From assembly GCF_006516955.1 (NCBI RefSeq), contig NZ_VHLG01000004.1, forward strand, positions 186,001 through 250,000: a stretch of DNA of 64,000 nt, given 5' to 3'. Each line of letters starts with the position of its first letter. Positions within the stretch are counted from its first letter, which is position 1. The DNA is from Martelella alba. Its GTDB lineage: Bacteria > Pseudomonadota > Alphaproteobacteria > Rhizobiales > Rhizobiaceae. Below, in pieces: positions 54,415 through 62,321 of the stretch. Both the position numbers and the translations under genes were made by a program. The notes under the pieces were generated by a model. It saw only the letters and a program-made list of their open reading frames with translations, was not told the origin of the DNA and did not search any database.

Positions 54415-55788
54415 ATGCTGCACCTGTTCAAGCGGGTGCAGGTCCTGCCCGCCATCGCACTCGCAAGCCTTGCGCTTGCGGGTGCCGTGGCCGCTCTTGC
54501 CGACAGTGACCTGCCCTCTTCCGACCCGAGACCGGCTGATGCCGACCAGAAGCTTTCCGCCGTGGCCCGTCTGGGCGAGGACATGTTTTTCGACACGGGC
54601 CTGTCAGGCTCCGGCGCCATGTCCTGCGCGACCTGTCATGACCCGAAGAACCACTACGCCCCTGCCAATGACCGCGCCGTTCAGTTGGGCGGCCCCCAAC
54701 TTGACCAGCCTGGCTACCGCACCGTGCCGACCCTGACCTATGCATTCGAGACCCATCCCTTCTCCATCGGGCCGCTTAGCGCCGCTGAAGAGGTCAATGA
54801 GGCCGCTCCGATGGCGGTTGCCGCTGGCGGACAGGCATCCTCTGCCAGTGCCCCCCTTTCCTCAGCCGGTGCCAGGCAGCCCAAGGCCGCCAATATCGCT
54901 CAGGCGGCAGCAGCGCTGGTACCGGAAGGCGGGCTGTTCCGTGACGGGCGCGTCGATACGCTGGAGGAACAGGCGCATGCGGTATTGCGCACCCCTTTTG
55001 AAATGGCCAATGACAGCGATCATGCGCTCTATCAGCGCATCAGCGCGCATTATGGCGAGCGGATCGCGGCGCTTTTTGGCAAGAATGTTCTGTCTGACGA
55101 AAGCATGACCATTGCAGAAGCCGCCTTCGCGCTTGCCCGCTACCAGAGCGAAGCACCGAGCTTTCATACCTTCGACAGCAAATATGATTTCTATCTGCGT
55201 GGCGAGGCGGCGCTTTCGGCGGCAGAGACACGTGGCCTGAAGCTGTTTGACGATCCGGCCAAGGGCAATTGCGCCTCCTGCCATATCGACACGCCCTCGC
55301 GCGACGGCCGTCCGCCGATGTTCACCGATTATGAATATGAAGCGCTCGGCGTACCGCGCAATCCGGAAATCCCGGCCAATGCCGATCCGGACTGGCATGA
55401 TCTCGGCATATGCGGGCCGATGCGTGATGATGCCTATGCCAGGCAGCCGGAAAATTGTGGCCTCTTCAAAACGCCGACGCTGCGCAATGTCGCCACCCGC
55501 CACGCCTTCTTTCACAATGGCCGCTATCACACCCTTGAGGATGTGCTGCATTTCTATGTCGAGCGCGACACCGACCCGGCGAAATTCTATCCGAAAAACG
55601 CCGATGGCACGGTCGACAAATATGACGACCTTCCAGCGCAATATCGCGGCAATATCGATGTGATCGACGCACCTTTCGACCGCAAGCCAGGAGACACGCC
55701 CGCCCTTGACGAACAGGAGATCAAGGATATCGAGGCCTTCCTTAACACATTAACGGATGGCTACCGGCCAGATGGATCGGCTGAGTGA
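54415..55788 (+). CDS. Di-haem cytochrome c peroxidase family protein
   Basis: 457 residues with a Sec signal peptide of about 29 residues. Two c-type haem sites: C71-A-T-C-H75 and C286-A-S-C-H290, matching the bacterial cytochrome c peroxidase/MauG layout. LFRDGRVDTLEEQA near 180 and TPTLRNVATRHAFFHNG near 360 are family motifs. An Ala/Ser-rich insertion of roughly 35 residues (about 123-160, APMAVAAGGQASSASAPL) interrupts the first domain. It is tightly linked to the phosphoesterase gene. It may remove peroxide or oxidise a protein partner; which cannot be told. Confidence 0.9.
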   Translation: MLHLFKRVQVLPAIALASLALAGAVAALADSDLPSSDPRPADADQKLSAVARLGEDMFFDTGLSGSGAMSCATCHDPKNHYAPANDRAVQLGGPQLDQPGYRTVPTLTYAFETHPFSIGPLSAAEEVNEAAPMAVAAGGQASSASAPLSSAGARQPKAANIAQAAAALVPEGGLFRDGRVDTLEEQAHAVLRTPFEMANDSDHALYQRISAHYGERIAALFGKNVLSDESMTIAEAAFALARYQSEAPSFHTFDSKYDFYLRGEAALSAAETRGLKLFDDPAKGNCASCHIDTPSRDGRPPMFTDYEYEALGVPRNPEIPANADPDWHDLGICGPMRDDAYARQPENCGLFKTPTLRNVATRHAFFHNGRYHTLEDVLHFYVERDTDPAKFYPKNADGTVDKYDDLPAQYRGNIDVIDAPFDRKPGDTPALDEQEIKDIEAFLNTLTDGYRPDGSAE

Positions 55789-55794
55789 TACCCG

Positions 55795-56595
55795 TCAGCG
55801 CCTCTGGGCGCGCATCCGCGCCTCCAGGCGGCGCAGAATGAGCGACAGGCCGATGGTCAGCAGCAGATAGACATAGGTGACGATCGAATAGGTCTCGAAA
55901 AAGCGAAACGACGAGGCGGCGTAAACCTTGCCCATCTGGGTGATATCGGCCACGCCCAGTACCGAAACCAGCGACGAATCCTTCACCATCGAGACGAAGT
56001 CATTCGACAGAGGCGGCAATATGGTGCGGATCGCCTGTGGAAAGATGATGAAGCGGAAACGGTGAAACCGGCTGAGGCCCAGCGCCTTGGCGGCTTCGAT
56101 CTGGCCGATCTCAACCGACTGGAATCCGGCCCGGAAGATTTCAGCGATGAAGGCAGCATAGCCGATCATCAGCGCCAGAATGGCGCGCCACATCAGCGAA
56201 AAATCGCGGATCACGAATTTCGTCATGGCCCCGGCATCGATCAGCGGCGTGCAGAGCGTGTTGACCAGCGCGATGATCGCCGGTGCACCGACAAAGGCGA
56301 CGTAAAACAGCAGCACCAGGATCGGAATGCCGCGGATGATCTCGACATAAAAGCGCGAGACCTGCCGGGCAACAAGACTGCCGGAAAGGCCCAGAAGCGC
56401 AATGCCAAGCCCCAGAGCCGTTGCCAGCGCGAAGCCGGTCAGCGTGACGAAAACGGTGATGCCGATGCCCTTGGAAACGATGCCGAAAACCTCACGGTAG
56501 AGCCCGTTTACGGCAATCAGCACGCCACCTGCCAGCATCAGCAGCACAAAGGCATAGAGCCACCAGGGGCGGTCTTCACCGGCAGATCCGGGCAT
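55795..56595 (-). CDS. Polar amino acid ABC transporter permease
   Basis: 266 residues with about five hydrophobic segments. VFVTLTGFALATALGLGIALL is the HisM/GlnP-type start, EIIRGIPILVLLFYV and EAAKALGLSRFHRFRFIIFPQAIRTILPPLSNDFVSMVKDSSL form the conserved cytoplasmic loop. Its ATG overlaps the binding-protein stop by one base. No cognate ATPase gene is adjacent, so it must borrow one. Confidence 0.9.
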   Translation of the reverse strand: MPGSAGEDRPWWLYAFVLLMLAGGVLIAVNGLYREVFGIVSKGIGITVFVTLTGFALATALGLGIALLGLSGSLVARQVSRFYVEIIRGIPILVLLFYVAFVGAPAIIALVNTLCTPLIDAGAMTKFVIRDFSLMWRAILALMIGYAAFIAEIFRAGFQSVEIGQIEAAKALGLSRFHRFRFIIFPQAIRTILPPLSNDFVSMVKDSSLVSVLGVADITQMGKVYAASSFRFFETYSIVTYVYLLLTIGLSLILRRLEARMRAQRR

Positions 56596-57401
56596 TACTG
56601 CCCCATCTTGTAATCAACAAACCATTTCTGGTTCAGCGCATCCAGCGTGCCATCCGCCTTCATCGCTGCAATCGCCTGATTGACCGGCTCTTCAAGATCG
56701 GAGCCGATCGGGAAGATAAAGCCGAAATCTTCAGCCCCGAGCGGATCACCCGTCAGCTTCAACGCGCCGGAAGAGGCGTCGACATAGCCATGCGCTGCCG
56801 TGCTGTCGGTCAGCACCAGATCGACATCACCGATCCTGAGCGCCTGAACGGCCGCGCCGATGGTCTCGTAGAGCTTGATACGCGGATTGGCCTCATCGCC
56901 ATCCAGAACATCATAGACGGCCGTATAGAACGGTGTGGTGCCGGCCTGGGTGCCAATCAGGCCGTCGGACAATTCGGCAAAGCTCGCTGCATTGTCAAAA
57001 CGGTCCTCGTCGGAACGCACCAGCATCAGCATTTCCGAATGCATATAGGGCACAGAGAAATCGACCATTTCTGCACGATCTTCGCGGATTGTAATACCGT
57101 TCATCGCCATGTCGTACTGCCCGTCATGCACGGCCTGGATCATCGTGTCCCAGCTGGCATTTTCGATCTCGACATTGAGGTTGAGGCGTTTGGCGATTTC
57201 GGCGACCGCGTCATATTCCCAGCCGATCGCCTTGCCCGTCTTCGGGTCGATGAATTGCAGCGGCGGATAGGTGTTTTCTGTCACGACCGTGATCGTGCGG
57301 CCTTTCAGATCCGGCAATTCGTCAGCATTGACCGGACCGACAACGGCACCAAGTGAAATGAGAGCAAGAGCGCCGGTAAAAAAGGCGCGGCGGGAGATCA
57401 T
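56595..57401 (-). CDS. Polar amino acid ABC transporter substrate-binding protein
   Basis: 268 residues from ATG 57401, with GGAGGGG upstream. The signal sequence [20 protein letters not shown] contains SRRAFF, so export may be twin-arginine dependent. Family 3 binding protein: [31 protein letters not shown], the ligand Asp/Arg region [22 protein letters not shown] and [10 protein letters not shown]. Likely ligand a polar amino acid or opine-like compound. First gene of a two-gene leftward unit. Confidence 0.9.
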   Translation of the reverse strand: MISRRAFFTGALALISLGAVVGPVNADELPDLKGRTITVVTENTYPPLQFIDPKTGKAIGWEYDAVAEIAKRLNLNVEIENASWDTMIQAVHDGQYDMAMNGITIREDRAEMVDFSVPYMHSEMLMLVRSDEDRFDNAASFAELSDGLIGTQAGTTPFYTAVYDVLDGDEANPRIKLYETIGAAVQALRIGDVDLVLTDSTAAHGYVDASSGALKLTGDPLGAEDFGFIFPIGSDLEEPVNQAIAAMKADGTLDALNQKWFVDYKMGQ

Positions 57402-57485
57402 GAGCCCCTCCAGGATTGTTTTTCGTTCTGCCCCTGAAATGGCACCAGCCATGGCAGGGCAAGGCACCCTTTGGCTCATACGACA

Positions 57486-57511
57486 AAAGGCGCTTCCAAA
57501 GAAGCGCCTTT
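57486..57511. terminator. Terminator after rplS
   Basis: Perfect 11-bp stem aaaggcgcttc (57486-57496) / gaagcgccttt (57501-57511), CAAA loop. On the minus strand the stem ends in CCTTTTG, so it terminates the rplS transcript. Confidence 0.85.
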
Positions 57512-57539
57512 CATAAGCAAATTGGCAGTCTCGCAGATC

Positions 57540-58001
57540 TTATTCTGCGTTTTCAGCCTTGGCGGCTTCCTTGGCAGCCTTGGCGGCTTCGCGCTCGGCA
57601 GCTGCGATGTCACGGGCTTCGTCGTTGAGGCGACGGGCGCGAACGCTGCTGTCTTCGGCGATACGGGCAGACTTGCCGCGACGGCCACGCAGGTAGTAGA
57701 GCTTGGCGCGACGGACCTTACCGCGGCGAACAACTTCTACGCTTTCAACCTGGGGCGAATAAACAGGGAATACACGCTCAACACCTTCGCCATAGGAGAT
57801 CTTGCGAACGGTGAAGCTTTCGTTCAGGCCGCCACCCGAACGGGCGATGCAGACGCCTTCATAAGCCTGTACGCGGGTGCGGTTACCTTCCGTCACGCGG
57901 ACATTGACGCGAACGGTGTCACCAGCGGAAAATTCCGGGATCTTGCGCTGCTCCTGGATGCGGGCGCTTTCTTCAGCTTCGAGCTGTTCGATGATGTTCA
58001 T
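57540..58001 (-). CDS. rplS: 50S ribosomal protein L19
   Basis: 153 residues from ATG 58001 ([11 protein letters not shown]), with AAAAGG upstream; the open frame continues 39 codons further but no homologue would start there. Core: [76 protein letters not shown]. An Ala/Glu/Lys-rich C-terminal tail of about 30 residues extends past the E. coli length, as in many alphaproteobacteria. Separated from trmD by three genes. Confidence 0.96.
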   Translation of the reverse strand: MNIIEQLEAEESARIQEQRKIPEFSAGDTVRVNVRVTEGNRTRVQAYEGVCIARSGGGLNESFTVRKISYGEGVERVFPVYSPQVESVEVVRRGKVRRAKLYYLRGRRGKSARIAEDSSVRARRLNDEARDIAAAEREAAKAAKEAAKAENAE

Positions 58002-58211
58002 CGGTTCAACCTTTTCATTTCTTGCTTCAACAGCCAGAGCGCCCAGCGAAAATCCTTTGGTCAATGCCGCCGGATGTGCCACGCTTTCCGTGACGGGAGC
58101 GAATACGCGGTTCTTCATTCAGGCGACCGGCATCTCCGGTCAGCGCGGGTCCATAACGCAATTCAGCGTCGCTGTCACCCCCTTGCGTGCATGGATGCCG
58201 CCTTTTCACCC

Positions 58212-59228
58212 TCAAGCGGGCTCAATTTCCACCGTCAGGTGCGCAAGACCGTTCAGGCTAGCCAGTTTTTCGCGGTAATAGGCAGGTGACTTCGGGTGAG
58301 CGGAGACAAGCGACACGGCCGCCGCCTGATGGCCGGGGCCCAGATACCAGACATGGAGATCCTGCACCCGGTCGCCCTCTTTCTCGATCGTGGCACGGAT
58401 TGCCGGGGCAAGCCCGCTGTCTTCGTGGTTGAAATCGACAAGAATCGCACCCGTATCGCGGATCAACGTCCAGGACCAGCGCGCGATCACCACCGCGCCG
58501 ACAATGCCCATAAGGGGATCAAGAAAGGCCCAGCCCCAGATCCGGCCGAAGGACAAGGCGACAATCGCCAGCACCGAAGTCAGCGCATCGGCCAGCACAT
58601 GAAGATAGGCGGCCCGCAAATTGTGATCATGCTCGCCATGGTGATGCCCGTGGGCGTGACCGTGGCTGTGGCCATGATCGTGACTTTCATGCAGTAGCAC
58701 GGCGCAGACGAGATTGACGACAAGGCCGATCACCGCCACCAGAATGGCATCGCCGAAATTGATCTCGACCGGGTTTTTCAACCGCACCAGGCTCTCCCAG
58801 CCGATCAGAAGCGCGACCAGAGCCAGAACAATGGCGCTGCCGAAAGCGGCCAGGTCGCCGATCTTGCCTGTACCAAAAGTAAAACGCGGGTTCTTCGCAT
58901 TGCGTCGCGCGTAAAGATAAGCCAGCGCGGCAATCAGCATCGCTGCGGCATGGGTGGACATGTGCCAGCCATCGGCCGTCAGCGCCATCGAGCCGAACAG
59001 CGCGCCGCAGACAATCTCGACCACCATCATCGTCGCGGTGATCGCTATCACCACCCAGGTGCGTTTCGCGTTTCGGTCATGGTTTTCGCCGAGAAAGACA
59101 TGATCGTGATGCGCGGTCAGCACTGGCCCATGATGATGTGCGTGATCATGGTCATGGTCATGGTCATGGTCATGGTCATGGTCATGGTCATGGTCATGGT
59201 CATGAGGGTGTTCGTGGTCGTGGCTCAT
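58212..59228 (-). CDS. dmeF: Cation diffusion facilitator, Ni/Co efflux (DmeF type)
   Basis: 338 residues, six membrane segments. The N-terminal tail is a run of alternating His-Asp encoded by a hexanucleotide repeat. A second His-rich loop (HGHSHGHAHGHHHGEHDH) lies between segments IV and V. Metal-site residues are in LTADGWHMSTHAAAM (HxxxD-type site, here ADGWHMSTH) and AYLHVLADALTSV. The cytoplasmic C-terminal domain begins near residue 255. Exports Co, Ni or Fe in exchange for protons. It overlaps dmeR by ATGA. Confidence 0.9.
   Translation of the reverse strand: MSHDHEHPHDHDHDHDHDHDHDHDHDHDHAHHHGPVLTAHHDHVFLGENHDRNAKRTWVVIAITATMMVVEIVCGALFGSMALTADGWHMSTHAAAMLIAALAYLYARRNAKNPRFTFGTGKIGDLAAFGSAIVLALVALLIGWESLVRLKNPVEINFGDAILVAVIGLVVNLVCAVLLHESHDHGHSHGHAHGHHHGEHDHNLRAAYLHVLADALTSVLAIVALSFGRIWGWAFLDPLMGIVGAVVIARWSWTLIRDTGAILVDFNHEDSGLAPAIRATIEKEGDRVQDLHVWYLGPGHQAAAVSLVSAHPKSPAYYREKLASLNGLAHLTVEIEPA
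59145..59204. repeat. Hexanucleotide microsatellite (gtcatg)n in dmeF
   Basis: Nine perfect tandem gtcatg units at 59151-59204, with an imperfect atcatg unit before. They encode the alternating His-Asp tail of the transporter. Unit length is six bases, so gain or loss changes tail length without breaking the frame. Confidence 0.95.
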
Positions 59229-59503
59229 TTCAAGTAACGCCTTATGACATCCATGAGTTCATCGGCTCCGGCAGCACTTTGCTCATTACCGGGCGACATG
59301 GGGGCAATCACATGCTCGCGCATATGATCCTCGATCAGTTCCAGCGTCAGCCCGTTTGCCGCCCCGCGCACCGAAGCGACGAGATTGAGAATGTCGACGC
59401 AGGGCGCTCCGCCCTCAAGATGCCGCTCGACCGCCTCGATCTGCCCTTTAAGCCGCCGGACGCGGGCAAGAAGCTTTGCCTTGTTATGCTGAGTATGTGT
59501 CAT
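59225..59503 (-). CDS. dmeR: Ni/Co-sensing repressor of the RcnR/CsoR family
   Basis: 92 residues from ATG 59503. All-helical CsoR/RcnR fold. The four nickel/cobalt ligands of E. coli RcnR are matched by position: H3, C35, H60 and H64, which separates it from copper or formaldehyde sensors. It represses the dmeRF unit until Ni or Co binds. It overlaps dmeF by four bases. The start lacks a purine-rich ribosome site and instead abuts a GGGTACCC dyad, a likely operator. Confidence 0.92.
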   Translation of the reverse strand: MTHTQHNKAKLLARVRRLKGQIEAVERHLEGGAPCVDILNLVASVRGAANGLTLELIEDHMREHVIAPMSPGNEQSAAGADELMDVIRRYLK

Positions 59504-59505
59504 AG

Positions 59506-59525
59506 GATAGGAGGGTACCCTATAT
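59506..59525. promoter_or_regulatory. Candidate DmeR operator
   Basis: gataggagggtaccctatat: a G/C tract around the palindrome GGGTACCC (59513-59520) with AT flanks, immediately before the dmeR start. RcnR-like repressors bind G/C tracts flanked by short inverted repeats, and the position would block ribosome or polymerase access. Confidence 0.55.
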
Positions 59526-59571
59526 TGAACCAGCTTACAATGGCGCATCTCGCCAGAACCGCACGCGCCGA

Positions 59572-60102
59572 TCAGAGATTTCCGATTTCCCAATCCTGCC
59601 TGAGAATAGCCATCACACCAGTATTCCAGCGCTCATCCCCGAAACGGGCCGATGACCGGCGTATACCTTCCAGCTGAAAGCCGGTCGCCTGATAGGCATG
59701 GATCGCCGCGCTGTTGAAGTCATAGACATTGAGCTCGACCCGCATGATCGCCTGATCGCCGAAGGCCATATTCAAAAGAGCAACAAGCATCGACCGCGAA
59801 AGCCCTTTTCCGCGCTGCTCAGGCGCAAGCGCAATCCGGCAAAGCCTAGCAACACCGTCATTGCGATCGAAGAAAATCTGGCCGTGACCAACCACAATCT
59901 CGCCCAGCATTGCGGAGAATAGCGCCCAGCTTGGGGCTTCACCGTCGCAAAGAGCCAGCATCGCATCCAATTGCCGATCATCCAGAGGGAAGGAAAGCCG
60001 CGTCCCACCCCATTGGGCAAGGGCTCTGGCCTCTTCAAACCAGCTGCAAAGCACTGGAAAATGCGCCCTGGAGAAAGGTTCAAGGCGCAGGGTTTCAGTC
60101 AT
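59572..60102 (-). CDS. GNAT-family N-acetyltransferase
   Basis: 176 residues. RimJ/RimL-like GNAT fold: [14 protein letters not shown] at the start, the acetyl-CoA loop [22 protein letters not shown] (Q/RxxGxG/A), and [24 protein letters not shown]. The substrate is unknown; the ribosomal setting makes a protein N-terminus or tRNA possible. Its start overlaps the trmD end by eight bases (ATGACTGA), so it is translated with the trmD operon. Confidence 0.88.
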   Translation of the reverse strand: MTETLRLEPFSRAHFPVLCSWFEEARALAQWGGTRLSFPLDDRQLDAMLALCDGEAPSWALFSAMLGEIVVGHGQIFFDRNDGVARLCRIALAPEQRGKGLSRSMLVALLNMAFGDQAIMRVELNVYDFNSAAIHAYQATGFQLEGIRRSSARFGDERWNTGVMAILRQDWEIGNL

Positions 60103-60790
60103 CGTCGCGTTCCTTTTGCAGAAGATCCGGTCGCCGCGCCACCGTCAGCTTCAGCGCCTCTTCATGCCGCCATTTATCAATGGCCGCATGGTTGCCCGAG
60201 GTCAGCACATCCGGGATCATCCGCCCTTCCCATTCGGCGGGCCTCGTATAATGGGGATGTTCCAGCAACCCGTTTTCAAAGCTTTCATGGGTGCCGGATT
60301 CGAAATTGCCCATCACGCCCGGCAGAACACGCACCACGGCATCAAGCAGTGTCAGTGCCGCGGGCTCGCCGCCAGACAGAACATAGTCGCCGATCGAGAC
60401 CTCTTCGAGACCGCGCCCATCGATCACCCGCTGGTCCACCCCCTCGAACCGGCCGCAGACGATCACGGCGCCGGGCCCTTCGGCCAACGCACGCACACGC
60501 GCCTGGGTCAATGGCTGGCCACGCGGGCTCATCAGCAGGCGCGGTCTGCCGTCATCACCTGAAACCGCATCAATGGCAGACCCCAGAATATCGGCGCGCA
60601 ACACCATGCCGGCTCCGCCGCCTGATGGCGTATCGTCGACGCTTCGATGCCTGTCGGTGGCAAAATCGCGAATATTGACGGCATCAAGCGACCATTGCCC
60701 GCGCTCAAGCGCCCGGCCGGCCAGCGACATGCCGAGATGGCCGGGAAACATTTCCGGGTAAAGCGTGAGAATAGTGGCCCTAAAGGTCAT
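60095..60790 (-). CDS. trmD: tRNA (guanine-37-N1)-methyltransferase
   Basis: 231 residues. SPOUT-class methyltransferase forming m1G37 in tRNAs and preventing frameshifts. [14 protein letters not shown] at the N terminus, [15 protein letters not shown], and the trefoil-knot segment [22 protein letters not shown] are present, followed by [15 protein letters not shown]. It begins three bases after rimM and overlaps the GNAT gene downstream. Confidence 0.96.
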   Translation of the reverse strand: MTFRATILTLYPEMFPGHLGMSLAGRALERGQWSLDAVNIRDFATDRHRSVDDTPSGGGAGMVLRADILGSAIDAVSGDDGRPRLLMSPRGQPLTQARVRALAEGPGAVIVCGRFEGVDQRVIDGRGLEEVSIGDYVLSGGEPAALTLLDAVVRVLPGVMGNFESGTHESFENGLLEHPHYTRPAEWEGRMIPDVLTSGNHAAIDKWRHEEALKLTVARRPDLLQKERDDD

Positions 60791-60793
60791 TGC

Positions 60794-61360
60794 TCAGGCG
60801 CCGTTGCCGCCGGAAAAACCATCGCCATCATTATCATTATGATCGATCAGGCCTGCAGCTGTCGGGTCGACAAGGATCCGCTTTGCTTCGAAATCAACCT
60901 CCAGCACCGCACGCTCATTGAAGGGGATCAACACCGGACGCCGGCCAGGGCCCTTCAGTTCCAGCAGATCGCCAGCGCCGAAATCAAAAATCGCGCTGAC
61001 CGAACCATAGCTGTTGCCACCGGCATCGAAAACCTCCAGCCCTTCGAGATCGGCGTAGAAATATTCCTCGTCATCCAGCTCATCATCCGGCAGATTGTCG
61101 CGCTCCAGATAGAGCGACAGTCCACGCAGCGCCTCGGCCGCGTTGCGATCATTCACGCCGCGAAAGCGGATCACGACCATATTATTCTTGCCGGGCCGAA
61201 TTTCGAGCACTTCGAAAACCCGGCCATCTTCAGCATGGAGATTGCCGTAATCGCCAACGGAAAGCGGGTTGCCGGTAAAGCATCGCACGCGAACATCGCC
61301 GCGCAGCCCTTGAGCTGCTCCGATTGTCGCCAAAAGAACGGGGTCTTTAAGCTTCGTCAT
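60794..61360 (-). CDS. rimM: Ribosome maturation factor RimM
   Basis: 188 residues. Binds S19 and helps 30S maturation. N-terminal RimM domain (LLATIGAAQGLRGDVRVRCFTGNPLSVGDYG) and C-terminal PRC barrel (DEEYFYADLEGLEVFDAGGNSYGSVSAIFDFGAGDLLELKGPG, then VLIPFNERAVLEVDFEAKRILVDP). The tail is Asp/Asn/Gly-rich. Lies between rpsP (168-bp gap) and trmD. Confidence 0.95.
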   Translation of the reverse strand: MTKLKDPVLLATIGAAQGLRGDVRVRCFTGNPLSVGDYGNLHAEDGRVFEVLEIRPGKNNMVVIRFRGVNDRNAAEALRGLSLYLERDNLPDDELDDEEYFYADLEGLEVFDAGGNSYGSVSAIFDFGAGDLLELKGPGRRPVLIPFNERAVLEVDFEAKRILVDPTAAGLIDHNDNDGDGFSGGNGA

Positions 61361-61455
61361 TATCCCTGCCCGCCTCGCTTTTCATCTGCCCGCTTCTAGA
61401 ACGCCAGAGAAGCGGAGTAAATGTTTTTCGCCGCATTCTACGGCCTCTCATCAAA

Positions 61456-61489
61456 ACGAAACGGACCGCACGGCAAGCGCGCGATCCGT
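61456..61489 (-). terminator. Stem-loop after rpsP
   Basis: acggaccgc (61461-61469) pairs with gcgatccgt (61481-61489) with one mismatch. On the minus strand it is followed by TTTCGTTTTG. It could partly terminate after rpsP, letting ribosomal protein S16 be made in excess of RimM and TrmD. Confidence 0.5.
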
Positions 61490-61528
61490 CGAAAGCTCAA
61501 GTCAACACCGGCATGCCGGTCGTAAGAC

Positions 61529-61912
61529 TTACTCGGAAGCTTCAGCAGCGGCCTCAGCGGCAGCGGCAGCAGCTTCTTCAGCCTTCTGCTTCTTTTCGGC
61601 TTCGCGCTCGATGGCCTTCTTGCCCGGCTTTGCCTTGTTCGGGTTCGAACGCTCGGCACGCTCGGCCAGGCCAGCCTCGGCCAGGAAACGCAGAACGCGA
61701 TCGGTCGGCTGGGCGCCGGTCGACAGCCAGTACTTGGCGCGCTCGGCATCAAAGACAACACGCTCAGCCGAATCCTTCGGCAGCATCGGGTTCCAGTGGC
61801 CGAGCTTTTCGAGGAAGCGGCCGTCACGCGGTGCGCGCTCGTCGGCAACGACGATGTGGTAGTAAGGACGCTTCTTGGAGCCGCCGCGGGCGAGACGAAT
61901 TTTCAGTGCCAT
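61529..61912 (-). CDS. rpsP: 30S ribosomal protein S16
   Basis: 127 residues from ATG 61912 with AAGGAGA upstream. Core [43 protein letters not shown] is unmistakable. It has an Ala/Glu/Lys-rich C-terminal extension of about 40 residues compared with E. coli (82 residues), typical of alphaproteobacterial S16. Confidence 0.97.
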   Translation of the reverse strand: MALKIRLARGGSKKRPYYHIVVADERAPRDGRFLEKLGHWNPMLPKDSAERVVFDAERAKYWLSTGAQPTDRVLRFLAEAGLAERAERSNPNKAKPGKKAIEREAEKKQKAEEAAAAAAEAAAEASE

Positions 61913-62018
61913 TGTAATTCTCCTTCAAGGCATTTCACCGCTTCGTGGGCGGTTCTGTTCTTATGTTCGTTGCATTTCAGGGCGAAAGAACCGGTTTGAG
62001 CCTTCCGCCGGTTTCAGT

Positions 62019-62321
62019 TCAGCCACCGTGTTCGGCAGCAATCTGCTCATGGTGCCGGATCACTTCCTTGATGATGAAATTCAGGAAGGTTTCGGCGAAA
62101 TCCGGATCAAGGTCGGCACTCTTAGCCAGCGCCCTGAGCCTTGCAATCTGTGTTTCCTCGCGGGCCGGATCGGCCGGCGGGAGATCATGCATTGCCTTTA
62201 GATGCCCGACTGCCTTGGTGCAGCGGAACCGTTCTGCCAGGACATGCACCAGTGCAGCGTCGAGATTATCGATCGACTGGCGGTATTGGGTGAGCTGTTC
62301 CTTGACCTTGGGATCAATCAT
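62019..62321 (-). CDS. Chorismate mutase (AroQ class)
   Basis: 100 residues, all-helical. Converts chorismate to prephenate for phenylalanine and tyrosine synthesis. Active-site positions of the AroQ class are present: R14 (QYRQSIDNLD), R31 (ERFRCTKAVGHLK) and K42. Stand-alone domain without a dehydratase or dehydrogenase partner. It overlaps the ffh stop by ATGA, placing it in the ffh-rpsP operon. Confidence 0.93.
   Translation of the reverse strand: MIDPKVKEQLTQYRQSIDNLDAALVHVLAERFRCTKAVGHLKAMHDLPPADPAREETQIARLRALAKSADLDPDFAETFLNFIIKEVIRHHEQIAAEHGG

Noticed and set aside
58002-58118. N-terminal extension of rplS by 39 codons
   Set aside because: L19 proteins begin at MNIIEQLE; the extension has no ribosome site or similarity to the family.
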